DNA of 64,000 nt from CAZDXB01 sp964509335 (GCA_964509335.1 CAZDXB010000002.1:1-64000); one strand, 5' to 3'. Shown: positions 51,325 to 60,481, numbered from the stretch's first letter. Numbers and translations are program-made. The notes: generated from the letters alone by a model not told the origin.

Positions 51325-51789
51325 CTACTCCTCCCCCCAACGCGAACAATCCTGACAATACTTCCGTTTCCATACCAAGAGCCTCGTCATATCGGGCGAG
51401 ACGCTTATCTCTTTGCAGTAAAAACGAATTTTCTTGACAATGCCGGTCGGTATTTTCAAGCTATAATACGCCGTATCGCCTTCTCGCATAGCGTAGGATT
51501 TGCCCTCTACTTTAATATCGCATCTCTCGGTTACCACTTTTCTTTGGTTGACTACCAAGCTATCGCCTATATATACCGAATCCTTGACATACTTAGTCCT
51601 CTCTTCGACGGACAGCAAGCCAATCTTAAAATCGTAAAAAGTCATCGTCTCGCCGGAACTATACAAGACAATCTCGTCCGGACTCAAATAATAAGTCTCA
51701 ATCGAGCAATTAGGCGGGTCGCAGCAGTTCGTCCCAAAAACGAACGCCGCCGCCAAAGCTACCGCCGCCAAAATCTTCCGCTTTTTCAT
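51325..51789 (-). CDS. Secreted Cys-containing protein of unknown function
   Basis: This 154-residue protein has a clear signal peptide (ILAAVALAAAFVFGTNCC); the Cys at the cleavage site could be a lipid anchor, although the lipobox is poor. The mature part is strand-rich and has six or more Cys, including FYCKEI and KYCQDCSRW at the end. No family is recognised. It converges on the lipoprotein gene at 50674, 21 bases apart. Confidence 0.65.
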   Translation of the reverse strand: MKKRKILAAVALAAAFVFGTNCCDPPNCSIETYYLSPDEIVLYSSGETMTFYDFKIGLLSVEERTKYVKDSVYIGDSLVVNQRKVVTERCDIKVEGKSYAMREGDTAYYSLKIPTGIVKKIRFYCKEISVSPDMTRLLVWKRKYCQDCSRWGEE

Positions 51790-51934
51790 TCTCGCCGTCT
51801 TTCTTCATACAACTATCATATAATATAATCGACCGAAATTTTGAAAATTTTAGCCTTCCCGAAAAATTTAAAATAAATCTCGTCTGATTCCTCTATAAAG
51901 TTAACTATAGCTTAACAATGAATAAGTATTAATT

Positions 51935-53233
51935 ATGTTCATAATAGAAATATTGGAAGAAACTTGGAAGCTGTTCTTGGAAATGGCGCCTTACTTAATG
52001 CTGGGGCTGGTTTTCGTCGGCTTGCTTAATCTGCTTTTCACGAAACAGCTCGTCGTTAAGTATTTGGGCAAAGACAACTTCTGGTCGGTTCTAAAAGCGT
52101 CGATTTTCGGCGTCCCTCTGCCTTTGTGCTCTTGCGGCGTCGTTCCCTCGGCGGTTTATATGTCAAAAAACGGCGCCTCGAAAAGCTCGGTCGTCTCTTT
52201 CCTTATATCCACGCCGCAAACCGGAATCGACAGCATACTTGCTACATACGGAATGATGGGCTGGCTCTTCGCTATCTATCGCCCAATCGCCGCCTTAGCA
52301 ATGGGCTTTATCGGCGGCTCCGCGCTTAATATCTTAAAACCAAAACAGTCGCCGAATATCAACTTCAAGACATACGATGTTTCGGACGATGATTGCGAAG
52401 ACGACGATTGCGAATCCTGCGGAGTAGAAAGAAGCGACGTAGGCGGCGGGAAAACAAGCAAAATCAAAAAGACGTTCAAATACGCCTTCGTCGATTTTCT
52501 CGACGATATTTCAAAGCAATTCGTCGTCGGGCTATTTATCGCCGGAATTATATCATACTCAATTCCCGACGGCTTTTTCGAAGGCGGAATCGTAACCGAC
52601 GGCATAATAGGCATGCTTTTGATGATACTGGTCGGCGCGCCAATGTATGTTTGCGCCACCGCGTCAATTCCAATAGCGGTAGCGCTAATATTAAAAGGAT
52701 TCAGCCCGGGCGTAGCGTTCGTGTTCTTAGCCGTCGGTCCCGCGACAAACGCCGCCTCGTTTACTATCATAGCCAAAACGCTCGGCAAGAAAACCGCGTC
52801 CCTCTACGTAGCTTTGATTAGCGTTACCGCAATCGGCGCGGGATTATTACTAGACCAAATATTCCAAGCGACCGGAATCGACCCCGTCGCTCATCTAAAA
52901 ACAATGCATGGACATGGAGGACTGCTCGGAGAGGAAATCAGCTACGTCGTCTCCGCTATTTTCCTCGTCCTGCTAATACTATCGTTATATAGATTATATT
53001 TCAAAAAAGACAATAAAACGGAGGAGAAAACCATGGAAGCGAAAAAATTCGAGATAGAAGGAATGAGTTGCAATCATTGCGTGATGAACGTAAAGAACGC
53101 GATAGAAAAAGTCGAAGGCGTCGAAAGCGTCGAAGTCAGCTTAAACGACAACGCGGCTTACGTAAAAGGCAAATTCGACGAAGAAGCGCTAAAAAACGCC
53201 GTCTCAGACGTGGGATATGAAGTAAAAAACTAA
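51935..53233 (+). CDS. Metal efflux permease (SO_0444/DUF318 type) fused to a heavy-metal-associated domain
   Basis: This 432-residue protein has an N-terminal permease with eight or more membrane segments and the motif PLPLCSCGVVPS (Cys 65 and 67), then an acidic Cys-rich loop (DDDCEDDDCESCG) at about 152-164, and more membrane segments with VGPATNAASF. Residues 367-432 form an HMA domain with GMSCNHC and a ferredoxin-like fold. The family is proposed to export Cu or Zn. A strong GGAGGAG lies eight bases before an in-frame ATG at 53033, so the HMA domain may also be made alone. It ends four bases into the convergent hydG gene. Confidence 0.85.
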   Translation: MFIIEILEETWKLFLEMAPYLMLGLVFVGLLNLLFTKQLVVKYLGKDNFWSVLKASIFGVPLPLCSCGVVPSAVYMSKNGASKSSVVSFLISTPQTGIDSILATYGMMGWLFAIYRPIAALAMGFIGGSALNILKPKQSPNINFKTYDVSDDDCEDDDCESCGVERSDVGGGKTSKIKKTFKYAFVDFLDDISKQFVVGLFIAGIISYSIPDGFFEGGIVTDGIIGMLLMILVGAPMYVCATASIPIAVALILKGFSPGVAFVFLAVGPATNAASFTIIAKTLGKKTASLYVALISVTAIGAGLLLDQIFQATGIDPVAHLKTMHGHGGLLGEEISYVVSAIFLVLLILSLYRLYFKKDNKTEEKTMEAKKFEIEGMSCNHCVMNVKNAIEKVEGVESVEVSLNDNAAYVKGKFDEEALKNAVSDVGYEVKN

Positions 53234-54633
53234 AAATACAAATCCCGCTCCCCTTCTTCCATCTTTTTTAAATATTCTGCGGTCTTCTTGCGCCGCTTTT
53301 CCGACGGAATTTCCTTCAGGCGCGAATTTATTAACTCGTCGCCGACGCGGCGAGTCTCTTCGTCCGCGTAATCGATTAAATACTCCTTTAGCGTGAGCAA
53401 GCCGTTCGGCATACAGTTCAGCTTAATCAATCCGGGCTTCGCCAAATCCATAAAATCTTCGCCCACCCTGCCCAAACGATAGCAAGCGGTGCAAAACGAC
53501 GGTATAAAGCCGTCCTTTATTAAATCGCTAATAACTTCGCCGGACGAACGGCAATCGTTAAGCGAAAACTGCCCCGGGTCGGCGTCCGGCTCGCTGAAAG
53601 CCTGCTTGTATCCGCCGATGGTAGTTTTTGAGCCCGCGCTTATCTGCGAAACGCCGAGATTAAATATTTCCTTGCGCAACCATGCAGGCTCCCGCGTCGA
53701 AAGTATCATGCCCGTGTAAGGCACCGACAAGCGCAGAACCGCGACCAACTTCTTGAACTCCTCGTCGCTTACCCTGTGCGGTATTTTCTCGGCGTAGGGC
53801 GCGTTTTTCGCGTAATATATACGAGGAATGGATATTGTGTGCGGTCCCACGTTAAACTTTTTGTCCAAATGCATGGAATGTTGTATTAAAGCCAACACTT
53901 CAAATTTGTAATCGTAAAGCCCGAATAGCGCGCCGATTCCGACGTCGTTCAAACCGTTCGCCAAAGCCAAATCCATCGTTTCAAGCCTCCGATCGTAATC
54001 CGCCTTAGCGCCCGTCGGATGCATCTTCTCGTATGTCTCCCTGTGATAAGTCTCTTGAAACACAGTGTAAGTGCCAATCGGAATATCTTTGAACTTTTGG
54101 AACTCCCGCTCGGTCAAGGGCGCGATTTCCACGTTAATCCGTCGAATAGAACTGCCTTTCGAATCCTTAACATCGTAAGCGGCGTTAATCGCGTCAATGA
54201 AATAATCCAGCGGACAATTCTTATGATTCTCGCCCATTAGCATCAATATGCGCTTATGCCCTTGCTCGAGAATAATCCGCGTCTCCTCCTTAACTTCGTC
54301 AATAGACAAAACCCGCCGCTCAATATCCTTGTTGTCGATTCTGAAACCGCAATAAAGGCAATTATTCGAACAGTAGTTAGATATATAAAGCGGCGCGAAA
54401 AGAACCAGCCGCCTGCCGTAGATTTCCTCTTTGACTTTAAGCGCCGTTTTATATAGCTTCTCCAACGACTTGGCGTCTTCGACATTCAACAGCGCCGCCG
54501 ACTCCTCAAAATCCAATCCCTTGAGCTTCAACGCTTTATTCAGTATCTCGTCAATCCTCGCTTTAGACGGCTTCTCGCATCTATCGAGAGTATCGAAAAT
54601 CACTTCTTCGTCTATAATTCTATCGTTCCGCAT
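53230..54633 (-). CDS. hydG: [FeFe] hydrogenase H-cluster maturase HydG
   Basis: This 467-residue radical-SAM enzyme splits tyrosine to give the CO and CN ligands of the hydrogenase H-cluster. It has the SAM cluster motif YCSNNCLYCGF (Cys 88, 92, 95), GENHKNCPLDYF, and the C-terminal second cluster site SFCTACYRLGR with a later Cys in LNCMPNGL. The order and length are standard for HydG. No hydE, hydF or hydrogenase gene is nearby, so they must be elsewhere. The presence of this gene supports an anaerobic, H2-metabolising cell. Confidence 0.93.
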   Translation of the reverse strand: MRNDRIIDEEVIFDTLDRCEKPSKARIDEILNKALKLKGLDFEESAALLNVEDAKSLEKLYKTALKVKEEIYGRRLVLFAPLYISNYCSNNCLYCGFRIDNKDIERRVLSIDEVKEETRIILEQGHKRILMLMGENHKNCPLDYFIDAINAAYDVKDSKGSSIRRINVEIAPLTEREFQKFKDIPIGTYTVFQETYHRETYEKMHPTGAKADYDRRLETMDLALANGLNDVGIGALFGLYDYKFEVLALIQHSMHLDKKFNVGPHTISIPRIYYAKNAPYAEKIPHRVSDEEFKKLVAVLRLSVPYTGMILSTREPAWLRKEIFNLGVSQISAGSKTTIGGYKQAFSEPDADPGQFSLNDCRSSGEVISDLIKDGFIPSFCTACYRLGRVGEDFMDLAKPGLIKLNCMPNGLLTLKEYLIDYADEETRRVGDELINSRLKEIPSEKRRKKTAEYLKKMEEGERDLYF

Positions 54634-54811
54634 TTCACAATCCGTTTAACAATCTCAATATTTCCCAAATTAACGTTTCAACTAACTTTATATTTAGCGA
54701 TTTCTAAAAATATAAACCGCCCGCTTAAAGCCGCGCGAATCCAAAAACCCGTCGCCTCTCGTCTAGTTGTTTCGGTTACTTCTATTATAAGGCAACGACA
54801 AATTTGTTTTA

Positions 54812-54843
54812 TTTGGTTTAAATAAAGAAATTGGATATATTGT
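54812..54843 (+). promoter_or_regulatory. Promoter candidate of the metallopeptidase/PIN-like toxin operon
   Basis: TTTG (54812-54815), 20 bases, then TATATTGT (54836-54843), which has two differences from TAnnTTTG. The 13 bases GTAAGTTAAATTT following it recur (as GTAAGTTAAATTTA) before the HepT gene at 62774. Confidence 0.5.
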
Positions 54844-54881
54844 AAGTTAAATTTACATTAATAAATAATAATCAATTACTG

Positions 54882-56009
54882 ATGAGAACGGGAATCAAAA
54901 TAAATCCGAACTTGATAACTTGGGCGATTGAACGTGCGGACTATAAATTGGACGAATTCATTGAAAATTTTCCTAAAGTAAGGGAATGGATAGCTAAGAA
55001 TAAACGCCCAACTATTAAGCAATTGGAGAAATTTTCTAGTAAAGTAAGCGTTCCTTTCGGTTACCTTTTTTTACAAGAACCCCCGAAGGAAGATTTACCG
55101 ATCCCTTTCTTTCGCTCCAAAAAAAACAAAACTCAAAAAGTTAGCTTAAACGTTCGCGACGCTATATTACTATTACAGAGACGTCAAGAGTGGCTCTCTG
55201 AATATTTAAAAGAAAACGATTTCAAGCGACGCGAATTTGTAGGTAAGTTCGCCAAATCTGATAATCACAACGAAATTATATCCGACATTAGAAAAACAAT
55301 AAATTTACACAAAGAATGGGCTAAAGACTTACCAAACTGGGGAAAAGCCTTAGAACTTTTAACCGAGCGCATCGAAGACGCGGGAATAATAATAACATTC
55401 AATAGCGTAGTGGGAAATAATACTCATCGATCTATCGCCGTCGAGGATTGCCGCGGTTTTGTTCTTATCGATTCTTTCGCGCCATTTATGTTCGTCAATT
55501 CCAAAGACGCTAAGGCGGCTCAAATGTTCACGATTATGCACGAAATTGCTCACATATGGATTGGATATAGCGCCGGATTCGACTTTCGGCGGATGCAAGC
55601 GGCGGACGACCCAATCGAAAAGTTTTGCGACAAAATAGCGGCGGAATTCTTAGTCCCAACAGAAACATTCGATAAAGCTTGGAAAGATAATCGCGACTTC
55701 AAAACGCTGTCTAGAAAATTTAAGGTAAGCCCGATTGTAATTGCCCGGAGAGCGCTTGATTTAAATATAATCAGCAAAAGCGCTTTCTTTAAATTCTACG
55801 ACAATTATATCGAAAATTTGCCGCAAAAAGACAAGAAAAGCTCCGGCGGCGATTTTTACGCTACGGTTAAAAATAGATTGAACCTTAGGTTTATGACCCA
55901 TTTGAACCAAGCCGTCAGAGAAAACAAAATACTTTATCGAGACGCTTATAAATTAACGGGTTTAAAAGGAGACACCTACAAAAGATTTATTAATAAGCAT
56001 CTATACTGA
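54882..56009 (+). CDS. HTH/ImmA-IrrE metallopeptidase-type antitoxin
   Basis: This 375-residue protein joins an XRE-like N-terminal region (residues 1-75; PTIKQLEKFSSKVSVPFGYL is the typical recognition stretch) to a ImmA/IrrE (COG2856) peptidase domain with HEIAH at 220-224 and a third ligand region DKIAAEFLVP. Proteins of this layout are commonly paired with DUF4411 PIN-like toxins and act as regulator and antitoxin; that gene follows directly, five bases later. The promoter at 54812 would serve both. The protease target is unknown. Confidence 0.82.
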   Translation: MRTGIKINPNLITWAIERADYKLDEFIENFPKVREWIAKNKRPTIKQLEKFSSKVSVPFGYLFLQEPPKEDLPIPFFRSKKNKTQKVSLNVRDAILLLQRRQEWLSEYLKENDFKRREFVGKFAKSDNHNEIISDIRKTINLHKEWAKDLPNWGKALELLTERIEDAGIIITFNSVVGNNTHRSIAVEDCRGFVLIDSFAPFMFVNSKDAKAAQMFTIMHEIAHIWIGYSAGFDFRRMQAADDPIEKFCDKIAAEFLVPTETFDKAWKDNRDFKTLSRKFKVSPIVIARRALDLNIISKSAFFKFYDNYIENLPQKDKKSSGGDFYATVKNRLNLRFMTHLNQAVRENKILYRDAYKLTGLKGDTYKRFINKHLY

Positions 56010-56014
56010 TTTTT

Positions 56015-56509
56015 ATGCAACTTTATATCGTCGATAGCAATTTTTTTATTCAAGCCCACCGCTCTACTTATCCTTTCGACGTGGCGCCGAGTTTTTGGAA
56101 TAAAATCAAACAAATAGCGAGCGACGGCAAAATAATCAGCATAGATAAAGTTAAAAACGAAATATACCGACAAGAGGACGCTTTAAAGAAATGGTGTAAA
56201 AACAACCTACCGGACGGATTTTTTAAGAATACAAACGAAGCCGTTTATTCATATAGTAAGGTTGTTAATTGGGCGTATTCAAAAAGGCGACACTACCTTC
56301 AAAAGGCTTTGGATGAATTTCTGGACGCCGACGAAGCCGACGCTTGGCTCGTCGCTTACGCTCATAAAAACAACGATATAATAGTTACATACGAAGTAAG
56401 CGAACCCGAAAGCAGAAAAAAGATTAAAATTCCGGACGTATGCTCTGCTTTTGACGTAGATTACGTAAACACAATAGAAATGTTCAGACGGCTCGGCGAG
56501 CGATTTTAA
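56015..56509 (+). CDS. PIN-like toxin, DUF4411 family
   Basis: This 164-residue protein has the acidic PIN-type layout: Asp 7 in YIVDSNFF, Glu in KVKNEIYR at about 48, and DADEADAWLVAYA at about 109-121 with an Asp pair, then a final ITVTYE-like strand IIVTYEVSEPESR. PIN-like nucleases cut RNA. The motif VDSNFFIQAHRSTYPFD is typical of DUF4411. It follows the metallopeptidase gene closely as the toxin of a type II pair. The substrate is not known. Confidence 0.82.
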   Translation: MQLYIVDSNFFIQAHRSTYPFDVAPSFWNKIKQIASDGKIISIDKVKNEIYRQEDALKKWCKNNLPDGFFKNTNEAVYSYSKVVNWAYSKRRHYLQKALDEFLDADEADAWLVAYAHKNNDIIVTYEVSEPESRKKIKIPDVCSAFDVDYVNTIEMFRRLGERF

Positions 56510-56544
56510 AATGATAAAAAGCTTAATGCGAATATTTTTTTGGA

Positions 56545-56575
56545 TTTGGAGAAAAAAGTAAATTCAATATATTTG
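56545..56575 (+). promoter_or_regulatory. Bacteroidota-type promoter of the candidate nuclease gene
   Basis: TTTG (56545-56548), 19 bases, TATATTTG (56568-56575): a complete match, 34 bases before the start codon at 56610. The gene therefore has its own transcript, apart from the toxin-antitoxin pair. Confidence 0.7.
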
Positions 56576-56609
56576 TATATATTAAGTTTGTTAAACCTAT
56601 ACAAGAAGA

Positions 56610-57698
56610 ATGAAAAAAGATTTATTAAAACGCCGCGTTAAAGACTTTGTTGAGAAAACAAAAAAGAACAAAGAAAGATTTAACGAAGACTACAAGGAAC
56701 GTCAAGACTTAATAACTTATTACAAAAGTTTCCACAGAAAGAAAATAATTAATATGACGGAAGAAGATATCTATAAATACCTCTCTCGTCTTTGGGCAAT
56801 GTTGCTTTGGGGGAATAAACATTACGTCATAGACAAGATAATTGAAGATAATGGACTTGTAAATTTCAAAAATCATTTAGCTAATCTCATTTGGGGAAAC
56901 GACGATATCGAAAAAAGATGGGACGACTTTAGAAGCAATATAAAAGGTATGGGACCGGCGACGATAAGCGAAATATTATGCAAATCGCATCCAAACGACT
57001 ATATGATATGGAATAGACGAGCTTATGTAGGACTCAATTTTCTTGGCGTCAATAATCTTCCCCGATACGACTATCAGATTACGGGTAAAAGATACAAACA
57101 TTTATGCGAAGTTTGTTCAGATATCGCGCAAGAGTTAAAAACTCAGGGATTCCCAGACGACACTTTATTAGCGGTCGATTATTTCATTTGGGACGAACTT
57201 CAAGTCGAAGATAATCTCAGCCAAATACACGCGACAAAACCAAAAAAGGGAAAAGACATAGAAATCGAAACTTCCGAAGATTTAAAATTTATTCACAACG
57301 ACATTCGCGACAAGTTAAGAGATATTGGACAATGGTTAGGCTTTAACGCTAGAATTGAACAGAAAGTAGCCGAAGGTTCCAAAGTAGATACAATCTGGGA
57401 AGCTACAATAGGAAATATGGGAAGAGTAATATACGTTTTTGAGGTTCAAACCAAAGGTAGCATCGACAGTTTAATAGTTAACTTATTAAAATCGTTAAAC
57501 AATCCCGCCGTTCAAGGCGTTGTAGCTGTTTCCGACAAAGAGCAACTAGAAAAAATTAGAAAACATTCTAAAGACGTTAAAGATTTAAGAGATAAACTTA
57601 AAATATGGGATTACGAAGAAATATTAAAAATTCATGAAAGTCTGGAATACGTTAACGTAAATATCAACGAATTAGGGCTTGTTCCACAAGGTTTTTAA
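56610..57698 (+). CDS. Candidate nuclease with an HhH-like N-terminal domain and a PD-(D/E)xK-like C-terminal domain
   Basis: I do not recognise a named family for this 362-residue protein. Residues 1 to about 195 are helical and include KGMGPATISEILC at about 112-124, a helix-hairpin-helix-like turn, then KSHPNDYMIWNRRA. Similar N-terminal domains occur in McrB-like restriction ATPases, from memory. Residues 225-330 look like a PD-(D/E)xK nuclease: IHNDIRDKLRDIGQWLGF, Asp 260 in SKVDTIWEA, then Glu 278-Val-Gln 280 on the strand VIYVFEVQTKGS, an ExQ variant of ExK. It has its own promoter and lies in a stretch of defence-like genes. Restriction or another DNA-directed defence role is inferred. 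Confidence 0.6.
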   Translation: MKKDLLKRRVKDFVEKTKKNKERFNEDYKERQDLITYYKSFHRKKIINMTEEDIYKYLSRLWAMLLWGNKHYVIDKIIEDNGLVNFKNHLANLIWGNDDIEKRWDDFRSNIKGMGPATISEILCKSHPNDYMIWNRRAYVGLNFLGVNNLPRYDYQITGKRYKHLCEVCSDIAQELKTQGFPDDTLLAVDYFIWDELQVEDNLSQIHATKPKKGKDIEIETSEDLKFIHNDIRDKLRDIGQWLGFNARIEQKVAEGSKVDTIWEATIGNMGRVIYVFEVQTKGSIDSLIVNLLKSLNNPAVQGVVAVSDKEQLEKIRKHSKDVKDLRDKLKIWDYEEILKIHESLEYVNVNINELGLVPQGF

Positions 57699-57750
57699 CT
57701 CGGCTCGCGGTCGTAAGAAAAAGACCCCGATCGTCGAAAGAGACTAAACT

Positions 57751-57849
57751 TGTCAATAAACTGTCAATACTATATATGTTATATTTCAATGGTTTGCAAA
57801 ATGTTTGTCAATAGATTGTCAATAAACTGTCAATATATTGTCAATAAAT
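57751..57849 (+). repeat. Array of an 11-bp motif (TGTCAATA) upstream of lon
   Basis: Perfect TGTCAATA copies start at 57751, 57762, 57806, 57817, 57828 and 57839, and a degenerate copy (TTTCAATG) starts at 57784. All starts are separated by multiples of 11 bases (11, 22, 22, 11, 11, 11). The array sits in the 284-base gap between the candidate nuclease and lon. Equal spacing near one helical turn suggests a protein that binds cooperatively on one face of the DNA. Confidence 0.75.
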
Positions 57850-57923
57850 TTTGAGACTCCTTCCTAATCTTAATCACTTCCCTTCAAAAAACACCCCCAA
57901 ACGCCGATAAAATAAATAATATC

Positions 57924-57954
57924 TTGGTTCTTCTCTTATTATTCTATTTATTTG
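57924..57954 (+). promoter_or_regulatory. Promoter candidate of lon
   Basis: TTGG (57924-57927), 19 bases, TTTATTTG (57947-57954) gives a two-mismatch version of the Bacteroidota-type promoter, 29 bases before the lon start. It is downstream of the 11-bp array. Confidence 0.4.
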
Positions 57955-57982
57955 AGAGAAATGGAAAGTTAAGGTATAGAAA

Positions 57983-60481
57983 ATGAGCAAAAAAGAAAAA
58001 GAAGAGATAATTGAGTTCTTTGAAGCTTCGGAAGAAAAAGACCTGAGCCTGCCGAAGGTAATACCGGTCTTGCCTTTACGGGACACGGTCATATTCCCTT
58101 ATATGATATTCCCCGTGCTGATAGGCAGGGCGCAAACCTTAAAAGCCGTCGCCGAAGCCATCGAAGACGATAAGTTTGTGTTCATCTCGGCGCAAAAGAA
58201 CAAGGAAGTCGAAAATCCCAAGTTCAAAGATATATACTACGACGGCACGATAGCGAAAATCATACAAGTGCTTCGTTTGCCGAACAACTTGCTGAAAGTC
58301 CTCGTCGAAGGCTTGCTTCACGCTCGCGTCAAAAAAGCGAGGAAAAGGAAAGAGTACCTGTCCGCCGAGTATCGAATAATTCCAGCTGATTACGACGAAA
58401 AAGACAAAGAGCTAAAAGCTCACGTAAGAAGAGTTTCCGAGCTGTTCACAAAATACGTCGATAGGAACAAAAATCTGCCGTCGGACTTGATTTCCGCTTT
58501 CGAGAATATCGACGACCCCGTGCGGAAGCTGTATTTCGCCGCGTCTAACATTACGCAAAAAGTTAACGTTAAGCAAAAAATCCTTAACGCAAAGAACTTT
58601 AAGCGGCAGTATTTTCAACTAGCGCAAATACTTACTTCCGAAGTCGAGATGCTCAAGCTCGAAGAAGAAATCGACGGCAAAGTAAGCGACACGATACAGA
58701 AAACTCAGAAGAAATTTTATATTCAGGAGCAAATCCGAGCCCTTCAGAAAGAGTTGGGAGAAGACGAAGAAGCGAGTCCGGAAATGGCGGCTCTGAAAAA
58801 GGCTATCAAGAAAGCGAAGATGCCTAAGCAAGCTCGCGAAAAAGCCGAGGACGAATTCAAAAAGCTCAAGAAAACGCCGCCGATGTCGCCGGAATACTCG
58901 GTTAACAGAACGTATATAGAATTTCTGACGCAACTGCCTTGGAAGGAAAAAACCGACGACAATCTCGACATCCAGCACGTTAAAAAAATACTCGACGACG
59001 ACCACTACGACCTTGACAAACCAAAAGAGCGAATATTAGAATACATCGCCGTTCTGAATTTAGTCGAAAATTTGAAACGACAAATACTATGCTTCGTCGG
59101 ACCGCCGGGAGTCGGCAAAACCTCTCTCGCCCGCTCTATTGCCAGAGCATTAGGCAGACGATTCGTCAGGTTCTCGCTAGGCGGCATTCGCGACGAAGCG
59201 GAAATACGCGGGCATCGGAGAACATACGTCGGCGCGCTTCCCGGCAAAATCATCCAAGCGATGAAGCGAGCGGAAACTGTCAATCCGGTCATTCTGCTCG
59301 ACGAAGTCGATAAAATGTCGATGGACTTCCGCGGCGACCCCTCGTCGGCGCTTCTCGAAGTCCTCGACCCCGAACAAAACGTAGCCTTCAACGACCACTA
59401 CTTAGAAGTCGATTACGACCTCTCGAACGTTCTGTTCATAACGACGGCTAACGTGCGATATAATATTCCCGCGCCCTTGCAAGACAGAATGGAAATAATC
59501 GAGCTTAACGGCTACTTAGAGCCGGACAAAATACAAATAGCAAAACGCCATATTATACCGAAGATTACTGAAGAATTGGGACTCGGCGATTTCAACATTA
59601 ACTTCTCGGACAATTCGCTCGTCAAAATCATACGCGATTACACCAGAGAAGCCGGCGTCAGAAATCTGGAAAGAGAAGTCTCGTCGGTTCTTAGAAAGTT
59701 AGCGAAGGAAATCGTCCAAGATTACGACAAGAAAAGAAGCAAAACTAACGGCAAGGGCGAAAGAGTTATACTAAGAGAAGACGAAAAATTTAAAGACAAT
59801 CTGAAAAAGAAAAAATTCATTATAAGCGACAAAAGAGTAGAAAAATACCTGCGAGCGCCAAAATACAAAAGCAAAAAAGACAAGCTCGAAGATAAAATCG
59901 GAATAGCGACCGGACTCGCTTGGACGAGCGCGGGCGGCGACATTCTGCCCGTAGAAGTGGCTATAATGTCCGGCTCGGAAAAGCTGACGTTAACGGGCAA
60001 GCTCGGCGACGTGATGCAGGAATCCGCCAAAGCCGCTCTATCTTATATAAGAGCGAACGCTAAGGATTTGAATTTGCCGGAGAATTTCTACAAGAAAAAA
60101 GAAATACATGTTCACGCGCCGGAAGGAGCCATACCCAAAGACGGACCTTCCGCCGGAGTAACGATAGCTATGGCGCTAATTTCCGCGGCTTCGTCGAAGC
60201 CCGTTAAAGGCGACGTCGCTATGACCGGCGAATTAACACTTCGCGGGGACGTCCTGCCCGTCGGCGGTCTAGACGAAAAACTAGTCGCCGCGAAGCGTTT
60301 GGGCTACAAGAAAGTATTAATTCCCGAAGATAACCTAAAAGACGTGAAAGACGTCAGAAAAGATGTGAAAGACGGGCTTGAAATAGTCGCTTTAAAAAAA
60401 CTGGACGAAGCGATTCAGCATGTTTTCAGAAATAGCGCGAAACCGTCGTCAAAATCTAAAACCAAAAAGAAAACGAAATGA
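57983..60481 (+). CDS. lon: ATP-dependent protease Lon
   Basis: This 832-residue protease has the N-terminal substrate domain (VIPVLPLRDTVIFPYMIFPV), a coiled-coil region (IQEQIRALQKELGEDEEAS), Walker A (GPPGVGKTS at about 374), Walker B (NPVILLDEVDKM), and the C-terminal protease domain with the catalytic Ser in PKDGPSAGVTIAMA and Lys in RLGYKKVLIPE. Lon removes misfolded and regulatory proteins and often degrades antitoxins, of which there are two candidates in this region. The array and promoter candidate upstream suggest regulated expression. It overlaps the next gene by four bases. Confidence 0.97.
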   Translation: MSKKEKEEIIEFFEASEEKDLSLPKVIPVLPLRDTVIFPYMIFPVLIGRAQTLKAVAEAIEDDKFVFISAQKNKEVENPKFKDIYYDGTIAKIIQVLRLPNNLLKVLVEGLLHARVKKARKRKEYLSAEYRIIPADYDEKDKELKAHVRRVSELFTKYVDRNKNLPSDLISAFENIDDPVRKLYFAASNITQKVNVKQKILNAKNFKRQYFQLAQILTSEVEMLKLEEEIDGKVSDTIQKTQKKFYIQEQIRALQKELGEDEEASPEMAALKKAIKKAKMPKQAREKAEDEFKKLKKTPPMSPEYSVNRTYIEFLTQLPWKEKTDDNLDIQHVKKILDDDHYDLDKPKERILEYIAVLNLVENLKRQILCFVGPPGVGKTSLARSIARALGRRFVRFSLGGIRDEAEIRGHRRTYVGALPGKIIQAMKRAETVNPVILLDEVDKMSMDFRGDPSSALLEVLDPEQNVAFNDHYLEVDYDLSNVLFITTANVRYNIPAPLQDRMEIIELNGYLEPDKIQIAKRHIIPKITEELGLGDFNINFSDNSLVKIIRDYTREAGVRNLEREVSSVLRKLAKEIVQDYDKKRSKTNGKGERVILREDEKFKDNLKKKKFIISDKRVEKYLRAPKYKSKKDKLEDKIGIATGLAWTSAGGDILPVEVAIMSGSEKLTLTGKLGDVMQESAKAALSYIRANAKDLNLPENFYKKKEIHVHAPEGAIPKDGPSAGVTIAMALISAASSKPVKGDVAMTGELTLRGDVLPVGGLDEKLVAAKRLGYKKVLIPEDNLKDVKDVRKDVKDGLEIVALKKLDEAIQHVFRNSAKPSSKSKTKKKTK

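Noticed and set aside
57751..57849. Possible CRISPR array
   Set aside because: The unit is 11 bases without unique spacers, far too short.
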